In this document: piece by piece, positions 44,701-54,591 of the stretch | Position numbering within the stretch: position 1 is the first letter of the stretch | Layout of the letters: every line of letters starts with the position of its first letter | Origin: Pyropia haitanensis | Lineage: Eukaryota > Rhodophyta > Bangiophyceae > Bangiales > Bangiaceae | Assembly: GCA_008729055.1 (NCBI GenBank) | Contig: SDUX01000006.1 | Location: 2,716,842-2,780,841, forward strand | Length of the DNA: 64,000 nucleotides | Direction of reading: 5' to 3' | Notes under the pieces: generated by a model | The model's database searches: none | What the model saw: the letters and a program-made list of their open reading frames with translations, nothing else | Told to the model about the DNA's origin: nothing | Program-made: the position numbers and the translations under genes

Positions 44701-45945
44701 GCCGCCCCCCGCCGCCATCCCTCCAGCCGCACGGGATCGGCCGCGGCGGCGCGGCCACGTCGACCGCCTCGACGAGGCGGACGAGGACGGCCGCGCCGCC
44801 CGCGCGGGCGATCACCACCGCCGCCTCGGCGTAGACGTCAAAGACCGCCAGCGCGTCGGCGTACGTGGCCGCAACGCCGGCGGCGGCGGCGCCACCACCA
44901 CCGCCGACACCGCCGCCACCATACCCACCAGCAGCAGGGGCAACCCCCCCCCCCCACCGCCGCCGCCCCCACCTCCACCCCCCCCGCCGCGGCCACCCGG
45001 TCCCCAAGCGCCACCCCTGGCATTACCCTGGTCGCGCCCCCCCCCCCCCTCCCCACCGCCGCCACCCACACCGCCGCCGCGGCCGCGCCCCCCGCGCCGC
45101 CGACAAAGCCGACCGCGCCGGCACGCTCCCCCCCCCCCCGCCCCCCCACCCACCGCCAACGGCGGCGCGGCAGCAGCGGCGGCGGCGGCCGCCGCCGCCG
45201 CCACCGCCGCCGCCACCGCCGCCACCCCATCCACCGCCCGCAGCGACCGGGCGGTGGCCTCGAGCAGCGCCGCCGCCGCCGCCGCCGCGCCCGCCCGCGA
45301 CGCGTCAAACGCCGCCCACACCCGGCCGAGCGGCTCGTCGGCAGCGGCGGCGGCGGCGGCGGCGGCGGCGGGCCGGGACAGCACCGCCGACAGGCGCGCG
45401 ATGGCGCGCGCCTCGTCGCGCAGCGGGTCGTCGGGGGGGGGGAGCGCGGGGGGGGGGGGGGCGCCGCCCGCGGCCCACCCGCCGCCGGCGCCGGCGCCGC
45501 CCAGCCCCGCACCGCCGCCGTCAGCCGCGGCGCCGGCGGCAGCCGCCGCCGCCGCGGGCGTCCACGCGCGGGCGGCGGCAGCCGACGCGGGCGGCGGGCC
45601 GGGGGGGGGGGGGGGGCGCCCGCCGGCGGGGGGGTGGTGGGGGGGGGGGGGGGGGGGGGGGGTGTGGGCGGATGCCGACCTCGCCGCCGCGGTCGAGGTG
45701 CCGCCGCCGGGGGGGGGGGGGGGGGGGGGGGGGGTCAAGCGCGAGGCGGACGCGCCCGTGGCGTTTTCAGCTGGGGAGGGGGGGGGGGGGGGAAGCGCCC
45801 GCGTCGGGGGCTGTGAGGGTGGGGATGCTGGCCACCCGCGGCGGCGGCGCGGGGGAGGCGGCGCACCCCGCGCGGTCCACACCTCCCGCGTCGCATCGGC
45901 GGCGTCCCTACCCACCCACCCCCCAACCCCCGCCCGTGCCCTCAC
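43762..45945 (-). CDS. Unrecognised Ala-rich helical protein, broken across frames
   Basis: Several minus-strand frames contain natural helical segments in consistent order. They are DPLRDEARAIARLSAVLSRP with LGRVWAAFDASRAG (about 45430-45290), then TYADALAVFDVYAEAAVVIA and AAVLVRLVEAVDVA (about 44870-44760). Next come an Ala/Leu/Pro block ending LPLLLAELATAP (about 44430) and GALATAADGLRRVVATYGG (about 44290). A C-terminal piece ends ALRAHCRFDSQFLLYESAL at the stop 43762. Poly-G runs of up to 24 bases lie between and around the pieces, so indels and perhaps introns separate them. The start is not determined; 45945 is the outer limit of the open frame. Confidence 0.35.
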
Positions 45946-46138
45946 AGCCCAGGCACGCCGCAGCCGCCACCGCCGCCAGCTGGCTTCCCCCCCCCCCGCC
46001 CACCGCGGCAGCCGCCGTCGTTGCCGGGGTGCCCCCCGCCGCCGACGGCGCGGCCGCCGCCGCCGCCGCGAGCGGCCTGGCGGCCGATTGTGGCGGCACG
46101 GCCGGAGGCGGCGAGGTCGCGTACGCGCAACGATGTGC

Positions 46139-46478
46139 GATCAACAACATCGTGCGGGTCGTGCGACATTCGCAGTAGTACTACTGCGAGTCACGCGGAC
46201 GTCGATGGCCCAGATCGAGTAGCACTACTCAAGTAAGTCCGAGTAATCGCGCTGTAGAATAATAACTTCCCACGTAACTATACGAATGAAAGCGGCACAC
46301 AGCGACTGCAGTGCGGGATATGACATGGGGAGCCCTTCTGGCCGTGCTCGCATGCTGGCAACGTCCTGAGATCAACAACATCGTGCGGGTCGTGCGACGT
46401 TCGCAGTAGTACTACTGCGAATCACGCGGACGTCGATGGCCCAGATCGAGTAGTACTACTCAAGTAAGTCCGAGTAAT
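46139..46478 (+). repeat. Two 109-bp direct repeats with nested palindromes
   Basis: 46139-46247 and 46370-46478 are direct repeats with three mismatches. Each contains a perfect 18-bp palindrome CGCAGTAGTACTACTGCG (46171-46188, 46402-46419) and a second palindrome. In copy 2 the second palindrome is the perfect GAGTAGTACTACTC (46448-46461); copy 1 has one changed base. They lie 0.7-1.0 kb upstream of the Fanzor start codon and may be part of that element's left end. Confidence 0.85.
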
Positions 46479-47062
46479 TGGATCGCACAAAAGTAAGTCG
46501 TCCGTAATTTAATACAAGCTGTGCCGCCTTATTCGTCGCCGGCGCCGTCGGCGCCGCCGCCGCGCCCGTTGCCGTCGCCGCCGACCCCGTTGCCGCCGTT
46601 GCCGGCGCCGGCGCCGCTCTTGGCGGCCGCCGCGACCGCCAGCACGGCAGCACTTGCAGCCTCGCGTAAAATTTGTGACGCTGATCCCCACCCAGACGAC
46701 GGTCGGAAGGCGTGAATTACGTTGACCGCCCCCGCCCGGACATCTGACGGACGACCTCGCCGACAGATCTCCTTGAGCTCCCGACGTCGCCGGTGTTCCT
46801 TGTGTTGCGCACGTCGCCAGGGTGACGCCGCTCACCAGACCCCCCCCCCCCCCCCCCCCCTCTTCAACCCCCCCTCCCGCGGCCCCCCCGCCTCAGGTCC
46901 ACGTGGCGCACGCACAGGCCACCCCCCCCCCCCCTCCCCTTCCACGCAAAATGCGGATGCCGCGGGGTGGATGAGATCCCCAGATACTGCCGCGCCCGGC
47001 GCGTAGCAAGTCCGCCCGCTGAGCCCGCGCGGGGGGCTCCCCCCCGACGCCTGGCGCCCCCA

Positions 47063-47068
47063 TATAAG
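47063..47068 (+). promoter_or_regulatory. TATA box upstream of the Fanzor gene
   Basis: CATATAAGCG interrupts a strongly C-rich stretch, 117 bp before the ATG at 47180. A transcript starting about 30 bp downstream would have a short leader and first AUG at 47180. Confidence 0.55.
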
Positions 47069-47179
47069 CGGGGCCGCTCCCTGCCGTCCCCGCCCCCCGC
47101 CACCACTGGACGGCAGCACCAGACCGTGCCAAGGAGCACGCGTCCCCCCCACCGGCTCCCGACGTCCGCGGCGCTTGCA

Positions 47180-49366
47180 ATGGAGCCGGACGAGGAGGAG
47201 CCGGGCGCCGGCCCTCAAGACGAAGGACCGCACGGACACGGCGCAGACGCCGACGACGCCCTCCCGCCCGGAGATGGCGCCGCGTCGGGCGACGACGCCG
47301 ACCCGCGGGAGGTGGCCGAGCTGGAGGCCGCCGTGCACCTCAAGCAGGGGCGCCTCCGCGGGCTGCTGCGCCGCATGGGCGAGGCGCGGGCGCGGCGCCC
47401 GCAGCTGCCCGACGGCGCCGCGCTGGACGCGGCCCTCGCCAGAATGACGGCGGCGGCGGCCGCCGCAGCCGGGGCGCCCCACGAAGCCTCGCCCACCACC
47501 GACGGCGCGGTGGCGGCGTCGGGCGCCGCCCTGGAGGCGGCCACCACCCCGGCGGTGGCGGGCGCGACCGCGTGGGTGGACGCGCACCACCCGTTGGACG
47601 ACGACGGCCTTTTGGCGCAGCGGGCGCGGCGGGCGGCGTCCCTGATTGGGAGCACCTCCCGCGGCATGGCGCGGCGCGTGGCAGAGGTGGAGGACCGCCG
47701 CGGGGCGGCGCCCGGCGGCGGCCCCTGCGCCCGCTGCCGCCAGCGGTCTCACAAGACGGGGGCGGCGACGTGCCCGGCCACGGCGGTGGGCGGCGACAAG
47801 AACCCGCACGCGTACGACCGCGGGGAGGACCCCGCCGCGTCCGACCCGTACGCCTGCCGGGCGACGGGCACGTCGTCGGTGATGGTGCCCGTCGCGGCGG
47901 TCCTGCGCACCCTGCCCGCGAGCCCCGACGGAACGGCGCACGCCGTCGTGCGCGGCGGCTTCCTCGCCACCGCCGAGCACCACACGCAGCTGCACTTCAC
48001 GCTGACGCTGGTGTGGCTCAACACCGTGCACACCCTCTTTGGCGCCGTCAAGGCGGACGGGTGGGCGGCGGCGCTGCCCGGCCCCGCCGGCTGGGGCGAG
48101 TACTGGAACTGGGTGGCGTACGCGGTCTGCTGCCGTGGCGCACACGGCGGCAGCCTGCCCGCCGGCGTGAAGTGCGGCAGCTGCGGGCGGGCGCGGGACA
48201 ACACGTTGTGCGGGCCTGCTGCGCGTCGGCTGTCGGTGTCCTACCCGGCCTTGATGGACGCCACGCGTAACGCCATGGACGCGCTCGCGTCTTCCTTTGA
48301 CGCCGCGTGCCACGACCACCTGCCGCACGGCAACAGCCACGCGCGGTGGCGAGGGGTGGTGACCACCATCGTCACCCACACGGCGAGGACGGTGGCGGTC
48401 GCCACCCGGCGGCTGGCGTGGCGGGTGGCCACAATGGTGGTGGATGCGGCCGACGCCCCCGCCTCTGGCGAAGAGCAACGCGGACGGCGCCGCGCCGCGG
48501 TCTACGCCGCCGCAAGGAGCTGCCTGGAGCGGGGGAGCGACGCGCCCCACGCGGCGCACGCGGCCAAGCTGGACGCCCTACCCCCCGACGTGCGTGCGGC
48601 GGCGCTCAGGGAGATTGCCGACGCGCGGGTGCGGGCGCAGCCGGCGCCCGTGCAGGGTACCCCACCGCTGTTCCCCACAGGCGGGGCGCACGTGGTCGCG
48701 CGCCGGTGGGCAGAGTACATCCCGTACCTGCTGCACGTGCAGGCGGAGGGGGTGGTGGACAAGCCCTTCTCGCTGGTGCCTGGCAAGGCCGCCACCCTGC
48801 ACGGGTATGGCACGGTGACCAAGGCACGCCTGGGCCCGCTCATCCGGCGCGCCTGGCCCGCACACCGCGAGCTGTACGAGGACGTCCGTCGGCGGGGGGC
48901 GGCGGCCATTGCGGGACTCCTGGGGCTGGAAACTGCGCGGTGCACCTCCGGCGCCGACCTCCGCTCCAACGGGGAGGGGGTGGTCTTCACGCTGTCGCGG
49001 CCGGCGACGGCCGCCGAGGCCGAGGCCGCGGACGTGGCGGCCGTGACGCGCAAGGCCAACGGCAGCCGGGTGCAGTCGCGGGTGCAGGGGAGCCCCACCA
49101 CGCAGCTGGAGAAGCAGGGCTTCCCCATCGCCGCCGTCAAGACCCTCACCGTTGTGTCGGCAGACCCCGGCAAGGCCACCGTCCTGACGGCCGTCTCGTC
49201 TGGGCCGACGGCAGCGGCATGGGGCGACCGCCCGTGGGTGCGCCGCCGCCGGCTGGCGCGGTCGCGGCTGGTGGCGGCGGACGCGCTCACCCGCGCGGCG
49301 CTGGCGCTAGACGCCGTCGTCTGGCGCGCCGCCGCCCTGGCGCCGGCCGAAGCGGCGGCGGCAGGC

Positions 49367-49409
<43 letters not shown>

Positions 49410-51148
49410 GCGGGGCCCCTCCGGGAGCCCTCACCCCCTCTCCGGCGTGGAGAAAGCGCAAGGCCGCCCCCGGCGGCGCAGAGCAACGGCAGCCGCCGTG
49501 CGGCAACGCGGCCACGACTGGACCGCCTCGCGGCGGCGCCGCCGGCGGGACAGCCGCGCCGGCGCCATCGGTGCGCCCGCCGTCGGAGAGAACCGCGCGG
49601 GGGCCGGCAGCCTCCCTCCGGCGCGGCGCCGTGCGGCGCCTGCGGGCCGTGGCGCAGCGCCTGGTGGTGGCCACCGGCAATGGCCGGTGGCGGGTGCCGC
49701 GTCACGCGGCCGTCGACGTGGCGCTCGGCTGCCTGCGCCGGGCCGCCGCCGGCTGGGTCCGGCCGCGAGTGGCAGACGGGCGGCCCGACGGCGCCGCGTT
49801 CGCGGCGTGCAAGACGGCGGCGGCGGCGCAGGACGTGGCCGCCGCCGGCGCGTTTGCGTCCGCCTTGGACGGCCTGACGGCGCGCGTGGCAGACGCGGTC
49901 GGGGCGACGCGGGGGTGGCGGGCGCCCCCCCCCGCGGGCGCCGTGTACACCCTGACCAGGGGCCGCTACACCGAAGCTGCAGGCAACGGCATGACGGCGC
50001 GGGCGGCGGCGGCGCACCGGCGGGAGGCGGCGCAGCGGCTGGCCGCGCTCCAGCTGCCGCCGGCGACGACCCCCGAGGTGGTGGCCGCGCACGACACGGT
50101 GCGGACGGGCGACGCGGCGGCGGTGCTGGCGGCCAGCCGCCAGTGGATGGAGTCACGCCGCCAGCCGCAGTACAGGGCGGTGTGGGGCGCCGCGGCGACG
50201 GCCGGCCAGCGCAAGGCGCGGGTGCATCAAGTCATCCGACGGCGGCGGCTGGGCGAGGCCGTGGCGCGGGAGCTCACGGGTGGCCGCCTCCGCCGCGTCG
50301 TCAACCGCTCGGCGGTGGTGGTGGTGGTCGGGCAGGCGGCCACCCGAGGGGGCGCCACGTGGCTCCGCCGCCACCTCCGCCGGCTGTGCTGGATGGTGGA
50401 CGCAGACGAGCACAACTCGAGTCAGGCGTGCGCCGGCTGCCGCCAGCAGCTGGCGGTCGTGTACGCGTCGGCAGCGGCGCCGCCGCCCGTACCCCGCGGC
50501 ACCCTGATCTGTGGGCGGCGGCGGGGCCGCCGTGGCCGGCAGGGGCGCCCGCGTGCGCCGCCGACGGCCGGCTGGGAGCGCACGCAGCCGGTGCGCTCCG
50601 CCGCGCGACGGGCGGCCTGTCGAGCAGAGGCTGCCAAGATGGCGGCAGAGCGGGCGGTCAAGCACCCACCCCCGGCGAGGGTCGTGTTTCGTGCCCCCGC
50701 CGCCGCGGGGGTGTGGGGCGTCAAGCGCTGCGTGGAGCGGGCGTGTTCGCGGCAGCTGGTCAACCGCGACGTGAACGCGGCGGCCAACATGGGGTGGAAG
50801 GCGCTGCGGCAGATACGGCAGCTGCCGTGCCACCCGTTTATGCGCCCGCAACGCGTACGACGGCCGAGGCTGGGAGGCGGTGACGACGGCGAGGCGGCGG
50901 GCGCCGCCGCCGCAGACCGAGCTGGCGACGGCGCCTGCGGCCGTCCCCCAGGCGCCGCAGTGGTGGCGGTCGCCACGGGCGACGCGGGCGGGGAGGCGGC
51001 TGTCGGACCGGATGGCGACGGCGGGGCGCGGACGGCGGTGGTGGCGGACACGCACACGGTGGCAACCACGGAGCTCGCCAGAGCGGCAGAGACGGGAGAC
51101 GGTGCGCCAGCGGTGGCGGGCGGCGGCCGGGCAACTTCCGTGGCGTGA
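47180..51148 (+). CDS. Fanzor-like (eukaryotic TnpB-related) RuvC nuclease
   Basis: This is a single uninterrupted frame of 1322 residues. The C-terminal half carries the TnpB/Fanzor signature: RuvC-I VVSADPGKATVL with D662, then TRGRYTEAAGNGMTARAAAA and the helical segment typical of Fanzors. The strand VVVVVGQA follows, then VDADEHNSSQACAGC with E1077 and a zinc pair C1084/C1087. A second pair, C1184/C1189, precedes RuvC-III NRDVNAAANMG with D1197. At the usual TnpB RuvC-II strand no Glu is present, and E1077 next to the zinc motif can replace it, as in the rearranged site known for Fanzors. Family members are RNA-guided DNA endonucleases carried by transposons. The N-terminal 600 residues are unusually long and add two Cys clusters (C183/C186/H191/C198; C332/C335/C344). 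A poly-Ala insert lies near residue 735. No transposase frame adjoins it. Confidence 0.85.
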
Positions 51149-51352
51149 GTCGGTTCCACACCGCGGTACTCACGGCACGATAGCCACCGGCCGCCGAGTG
51201 CCACGAGCTCGGTTCACCCCTCTCTCCGACGAGCCGCGTGCGGGTTTTCGTCGGATGTTCAGATTGCGTGTGAGGGGGGTTACTCTGCTATCGCAGAGTT
51301 TCTCCCCGGGGGCCGGTCCCCCCACGTGCATACTCTGCCTTTCATCCATCAT
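51149..51352 (+). ncRNA. Hairpin-rich 3' flank, candidate guide (omega) RNA region
   Basis: Directly after the nuclease stop codon several hairpins occur in 200 bp. They are GTGAGT/ACTCAC (51145-51150 with 51168-51173, overlapping the stop), TCCGACGA/TCGTCGGA (51225-51232 with 51248-51255), the perfect ACTCTGC-TATC-GCAGAGT (51282-51299), and a G5/C5 stem (51308-51322). In studied TnpB and Fanzor loci the guide RNA scaffold overlaps the 3' end of the gene and the element's right end. Whether this stretch is such an RNA is inference. Confidence 0.35.
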
Positions 51353-51668
51353 GTGACACCCCTATGGCTAATCTGAGACAGGTTGTCCGTGGATTAGTCG
51401 TCTTGAAACTAGCACCCCCTGTACCATCCAACAATAGTCAGCAATTTCATGGTCATCGTTTCGATCTTTTCGATCGCTTTGCGATCGTTTTGTCGACCGA
51501 CGCCCACCGCCGTGCAGTCGGGTCCGCGGGGTCTATCGCCGTCGGAGAGCCCGTCTCGTCGACGCCGATGCCAGTTCTGGCGACCGAAACGCTGCACCGT
51601 GACGCAGCCGACGCTTGCCCCTCCCAATCCTCCCCCCCCCCCGGCTCCGTCCCCCAAACCCCGTCATC

Positions 51669-52421
51669 ATGGTGGCCAAGGCGCCTGCTGCTGTGCCCGA
51701 GTCGGTGCTGAAGAAGCGGCGCACGGCAGAGAAGGTGGCGGCCGTGCAGCGGACGGCGGCGAAGAAGGCCAAGACGGCGGGCAAGATTGCCAAGAAGGAG
51801 TACTTTAAGCGCGCCGAGAAGTACGCTGCCGAGTACCGCGAGACCGCGCGCCACACGGTCGAGGCCAAGCGGGCTGCCCGCAAGGAGGGCAAGTTTTATG
51901 TCCCGGCCGCCGCCAAGGTCGCGTTTGTCGTGCGCATCCGTGGTATCAACGGGCTGGCGCCCAAGGTGCGCAAGGTCCTGCAGCTGCTGCGCCTGCGCCA
52001 GATTCACAATGGCGTGTTTATCAAGCTGAACTACTCGACGTTGCGGATGCTGCAGCGCGTGGAGCCGTACATCACGTACGGGTACCCCAACCTGAAGACC
52101 ACCCGCGAGCTGATTTACAAGCGAGGGTTTGCCAAGGTTGGCAGCCGCGCGAAGGGCTGGTCCCGCCTGCCCCTGTCTGACAACCGGGTCATTGAAGCCA
52201 ACCTGTCGAAGCAGAACATCATTTGCATGGAGGACCTCATCCACGAGATCTACACTGTGGGCCCGTCGTTCAAGCAGGCCAACCAGTTCCTGTGGCCGTT
52301 TAAGCTCAACTCACCAAAGGGGGGCTTCTCCAAGAAGGGCAAGCTGATTCACGTGTGTGAGGGCGGTGAGGCAGGGAACCGCGGCGAGCTGATGGATCGG
52401 TTCGTGAGGAAGATGTTGTAG
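51669..52421 (+). CDS. RPL7: 60S ribosomal protein L7 (uL30)
   Basis: This intact, intronless 250-residue protein starts at ATG 51669. The Lys/Ala-rich N-terminal helix (about 1-75) is the eukaryotic extension. The uL30 core begins at [20 protein letters not shown] and continues through [16 protein letters not shown], the [17 protein letters not shown] segment and the C-terminal [20 protein letters not shown] and [12 protein letters not shown]. Length and motif order match eukaryotic L7. It is a component of the large cytosolic ribosomal subunit that contacts the 5S rRNA/25S region. It is transcribed in the same direction as, and 0.5 kb downstream of, the Fanzor gene. Confidence 0.97.
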   Translation: MVAKAPAAVPESVLKKRRTAEKVAAVQRTAAKKAKTAGKIAKKEYFKRAEKYAAEYRETARHTVEAKRAARKEGKFYVPAAAKVAFVVRIRGINGLAPKVRKVLQLLRLRQIHNGVFIKLNYSTLRMLQRVEPYITYGYPNLKTTRELIYKRGFAKVGSRAKGWSRLPLSDNRVIEANLSKQNIICMEDLIHEIYTVGPSFKQANQFLWPFKLNSPKGGFSKKGKLIHVCEGGEAGNRGELMDRFVRKML

Positions 52422-53217
52422 GCGGGGGGGTCTCCCTGAACAGTATATACCTTTCTCCGGTGGCTGGTGTCTGGGTCGCGGTGGCGCTTTCCACAGGCCT
52501 CGCCTGTGGCGTGTGGCGTGCTTGTGCGTGAAGGGCCGGCGGGCGGGCACTCGGTGTGGCCGCCTTGGTGTGTGGGGCCCTGACGTGCGGGACGGTCGTT
52601 CAGCGCGTTGGGGTGGGGGTTTCGTTGTTGGTGGGGTGGGTGGTTGGGTGGGTGGTTGGGTGGATGGGTCCGTGGATAGGCTGAGCATTACGCAGGCGCG
52701 TGGGTTGCCAGTCTGGTCTAGGCTGTTGCATAGTCCGCTGTTTCTTGGTTGCTGCTGAGGTGTGTATGTGCTGGTGCGTGCCCTCTTTCACTGGCATTGC
52801 GGTCTGCTGCGCTTGGGGCAGTCGTGCCCCACCGGCGAGCGCATTTCACAGCAGCTTACGCGGTCGGCCGCGGTGACTGCGTGTACAGATGGATTCTGTT
52901 GGTGTGCACCTGGTCCCATCGTTAGGGTCTTGTGGGACCCGCCTCTATTTGTCCATTGCGCGACGTGGCCATCACCCACTCGGTTGGCGAGTGTTCATAC
53001 CACTGGTCCGCATCAGGCTCAAGAGACGACCCCCCTGCACTCCTATTTACGTGTACGCCCAGGAACGCTCGCACTGGTCCGACATTCAAACTCAAACGAT
53101 CCCAATGTTCTTCTCTGTCTGGCGCCGAAGCTAGCACGCCAGAGTTAATCGCAGTTAAAATGGTCACTCGCCCCACCGACAAACAGGATGCTGTCGCGTC
53201 GCCACAGCAGCCACGCC
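52422..53217. other. Intergenic region between convergent genes
   Basis: 3' flanks of RPL7 (plus) and the secreted repeat protein (minus). A GGTGGGTGGTTGGGTGG tract lies at 52630-52670. I see no gene. Confidence 0.5.
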
Positions 53218-54591
53218 TCAAGCTGTGCAGTTGGGGTCTTGCGGCGTCACGATAAAGCGCCGCCCATCGCGGACGCAGTTGTAAAAGCCCGTCCCGCCGG
53301 TCGTCCCATTGATCTGCGTGGTGGCCACGTAGCGGGGCGCCTCCCTCATGTCACAGTCGCAGCCGCCGTCGAGGCTCCAGATAAACCCGTTGCCGCACGT
53401 GCGGAGCTCGCACACGTCCGTCTCAGACGTTGTCCGCAGGCAGTTGCGGGCGGTCGCGGCCCGGCGGGTGCACTTGACGCCATTCGTGTTGATGGGGTTG
53501 TCCTCTGGCAGGTCGCACTCGCCAAACGCGCACTGCCCCCAGCACTGGACGTTGCCCGATAGGGACGCGTCGGTGGGCGACTGGATGATGCCGCACAGGT
53601 GGAAGCGGCCGCCGTGGAGCTCTGAAAACGTGACGTTGGTCGGCGTCGGGTGGGACGTGGCGACCCACGACTGGAAGAGGGTTTCCGAGCCCCAGCAGAT
53701 GGGCGTCCCGCCCTCGTTGAGCGCGCACGTGTACTGGCGGCCCGACGCGACGGTACCTTCATCGCCCATCCACGTCTCGCCGGTCGGCGGCTCGCACTCG
53801 CCCGACACGCCCGAGCAGCCGCCAAAGCACTCCATTGCGCCCGCCGACGTGATGCCACACACGTGCGACTCGCCCGAGCTGATCGTCCGGAAGAGCGTCG
53901 ACGGCGTCACCGACGACGCCTCCGTCTCGCTTGCACCGAGCGCGCCTGCAAAGATGCCCGAGCAGCCTATCCGGCCGGAAAAGGTGCGCACGCACGTGTA
54001 CGAGCGGCCGGCGTGGATGTTCACCAGCGGGTCGTCGGTCGTGCCAATGTTGGGCACCTGCAGGTTGGCGTCGTTGGTCGAGCTCAGCGCCGACCCCCAG
54101 CACTCGGGCACGATAGTGGCGAAGAACGCGCGCCGCCCCGCGTCCGTGTCGTCCCGCAGCGTGGCCGTTGCCACGTCCACGAGCGTCTCGTCAAACTTGA
54201 GGCCACAAGCGTGGCCCTGGCCCGTCGATAGGCGGATAAAGTGGTCGCCAATCGGCGCACGGCTTACCTCGTTGCCACCGCCCCAGCAGAGCAGCGACAA
54301 GTCGTCGCGGCGGAGGCCGCACTGGTAGTTGGGACTCGCGTCAATCGCCGCAAACTGCACGCCCCCGTACACCGCCTCGGCATTGGGGTAGCTGTTGCCC
54401 CAGTTGAAGAGCGTCGACTCGAGCGGGATGATAGCAGACGTAAAGCCAAAGCCGGGGGCCACCCGCGGGAAGTCCCCAAACAGCTCCGACACGATGGCCT
54501 GTAGGTCCTGCGCCCGCACGGGTGCGGCGGCCGCCGCGGCCGCCGCCGCCACCGCAACGACAGCGAGGAGGGAGCGCGTCGGGGACGCCAT
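53218..54591 (-). CDS. Secreted RCC1/WG-repeat-like protein
   Basis: The product is 457 residues from ATG 54591. Residues 1-27 form a signal peptide (SLLAVVAVAAAAAAAAAPVRAQ, cleavage probably after RAQ). The body contains about seven repeats with the pattern (H/Y)xCGLxxxxxxxCWG, for example NYQCGLRRDDLSLLCWGGG, SHVCGITSAGAMECFGG and YTCALNEGGTPICWGSE. This is the cysteine-containing RCC1-like blade seen in extracellular regions of plant CRINKLY4-type receptors and in bacterial secreted proteins. The C terminus has many cysteines (CTRR...NCLRT...CELRTCGNG...CDCDMRE) suggesting disulphides. No membrane anchor follows, so it is probably secreted or a wall protein. Its binding partner is unknown. 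The frame is intact. Confidence 0.8.
   Translation of the reverse strand: MASPTRSLLAVVAVAAAAAAAAAPVRAQDLQAIVSELFGDFPRVAPGFGFTSAIIPLESTLFNWGNSYPNAEAVYGGVQFAAIDASPNYQCGLRRDDLSLLCWGGGNEVSRAPIGDHFIRLSTGQGHACGLKFDETLVDVATATLRDDTDAGRRAFFATIVPECWGSALSSTNDANLQVPNIGTTDDPLVNIHAGRSYTCVRTFSGRIGCSGIFAGALGASETEASSVTPSTLFRTISSGESHVCGITSAGAMECFGGCSGVSGECEPPTGETWMGDEGTVASGRQYTCALNEGGTPICWGSETLFQSWVATSHPTPTNVTFSELHGGRFHLCGIIQSPTDASLSGNVQCWGQCAFGECDLPEDNPINTNGVKCTRRAATARNCLRTTSETDVCELRTCGNGFIWSLDGGCDCDMREAPRYVATTQINGTTGGTGFYNCVRDGRRFIVTPQDPNCTA

Noticed and set aside
43505..46222. Plus-strand frame of 905 codons
   Set aside because: Pro/Ala/Ser/Thr low complexity; natural helical segments in this region lie on the minus strand.
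48307..50883. 858-codon open frame in another frame inside the Fanzor gene
   Set aside because: Gly/Arg/Ala/Pro-rich shadow of the real frame; the RuvC and zinc motifs are in the frame starting at 47180.
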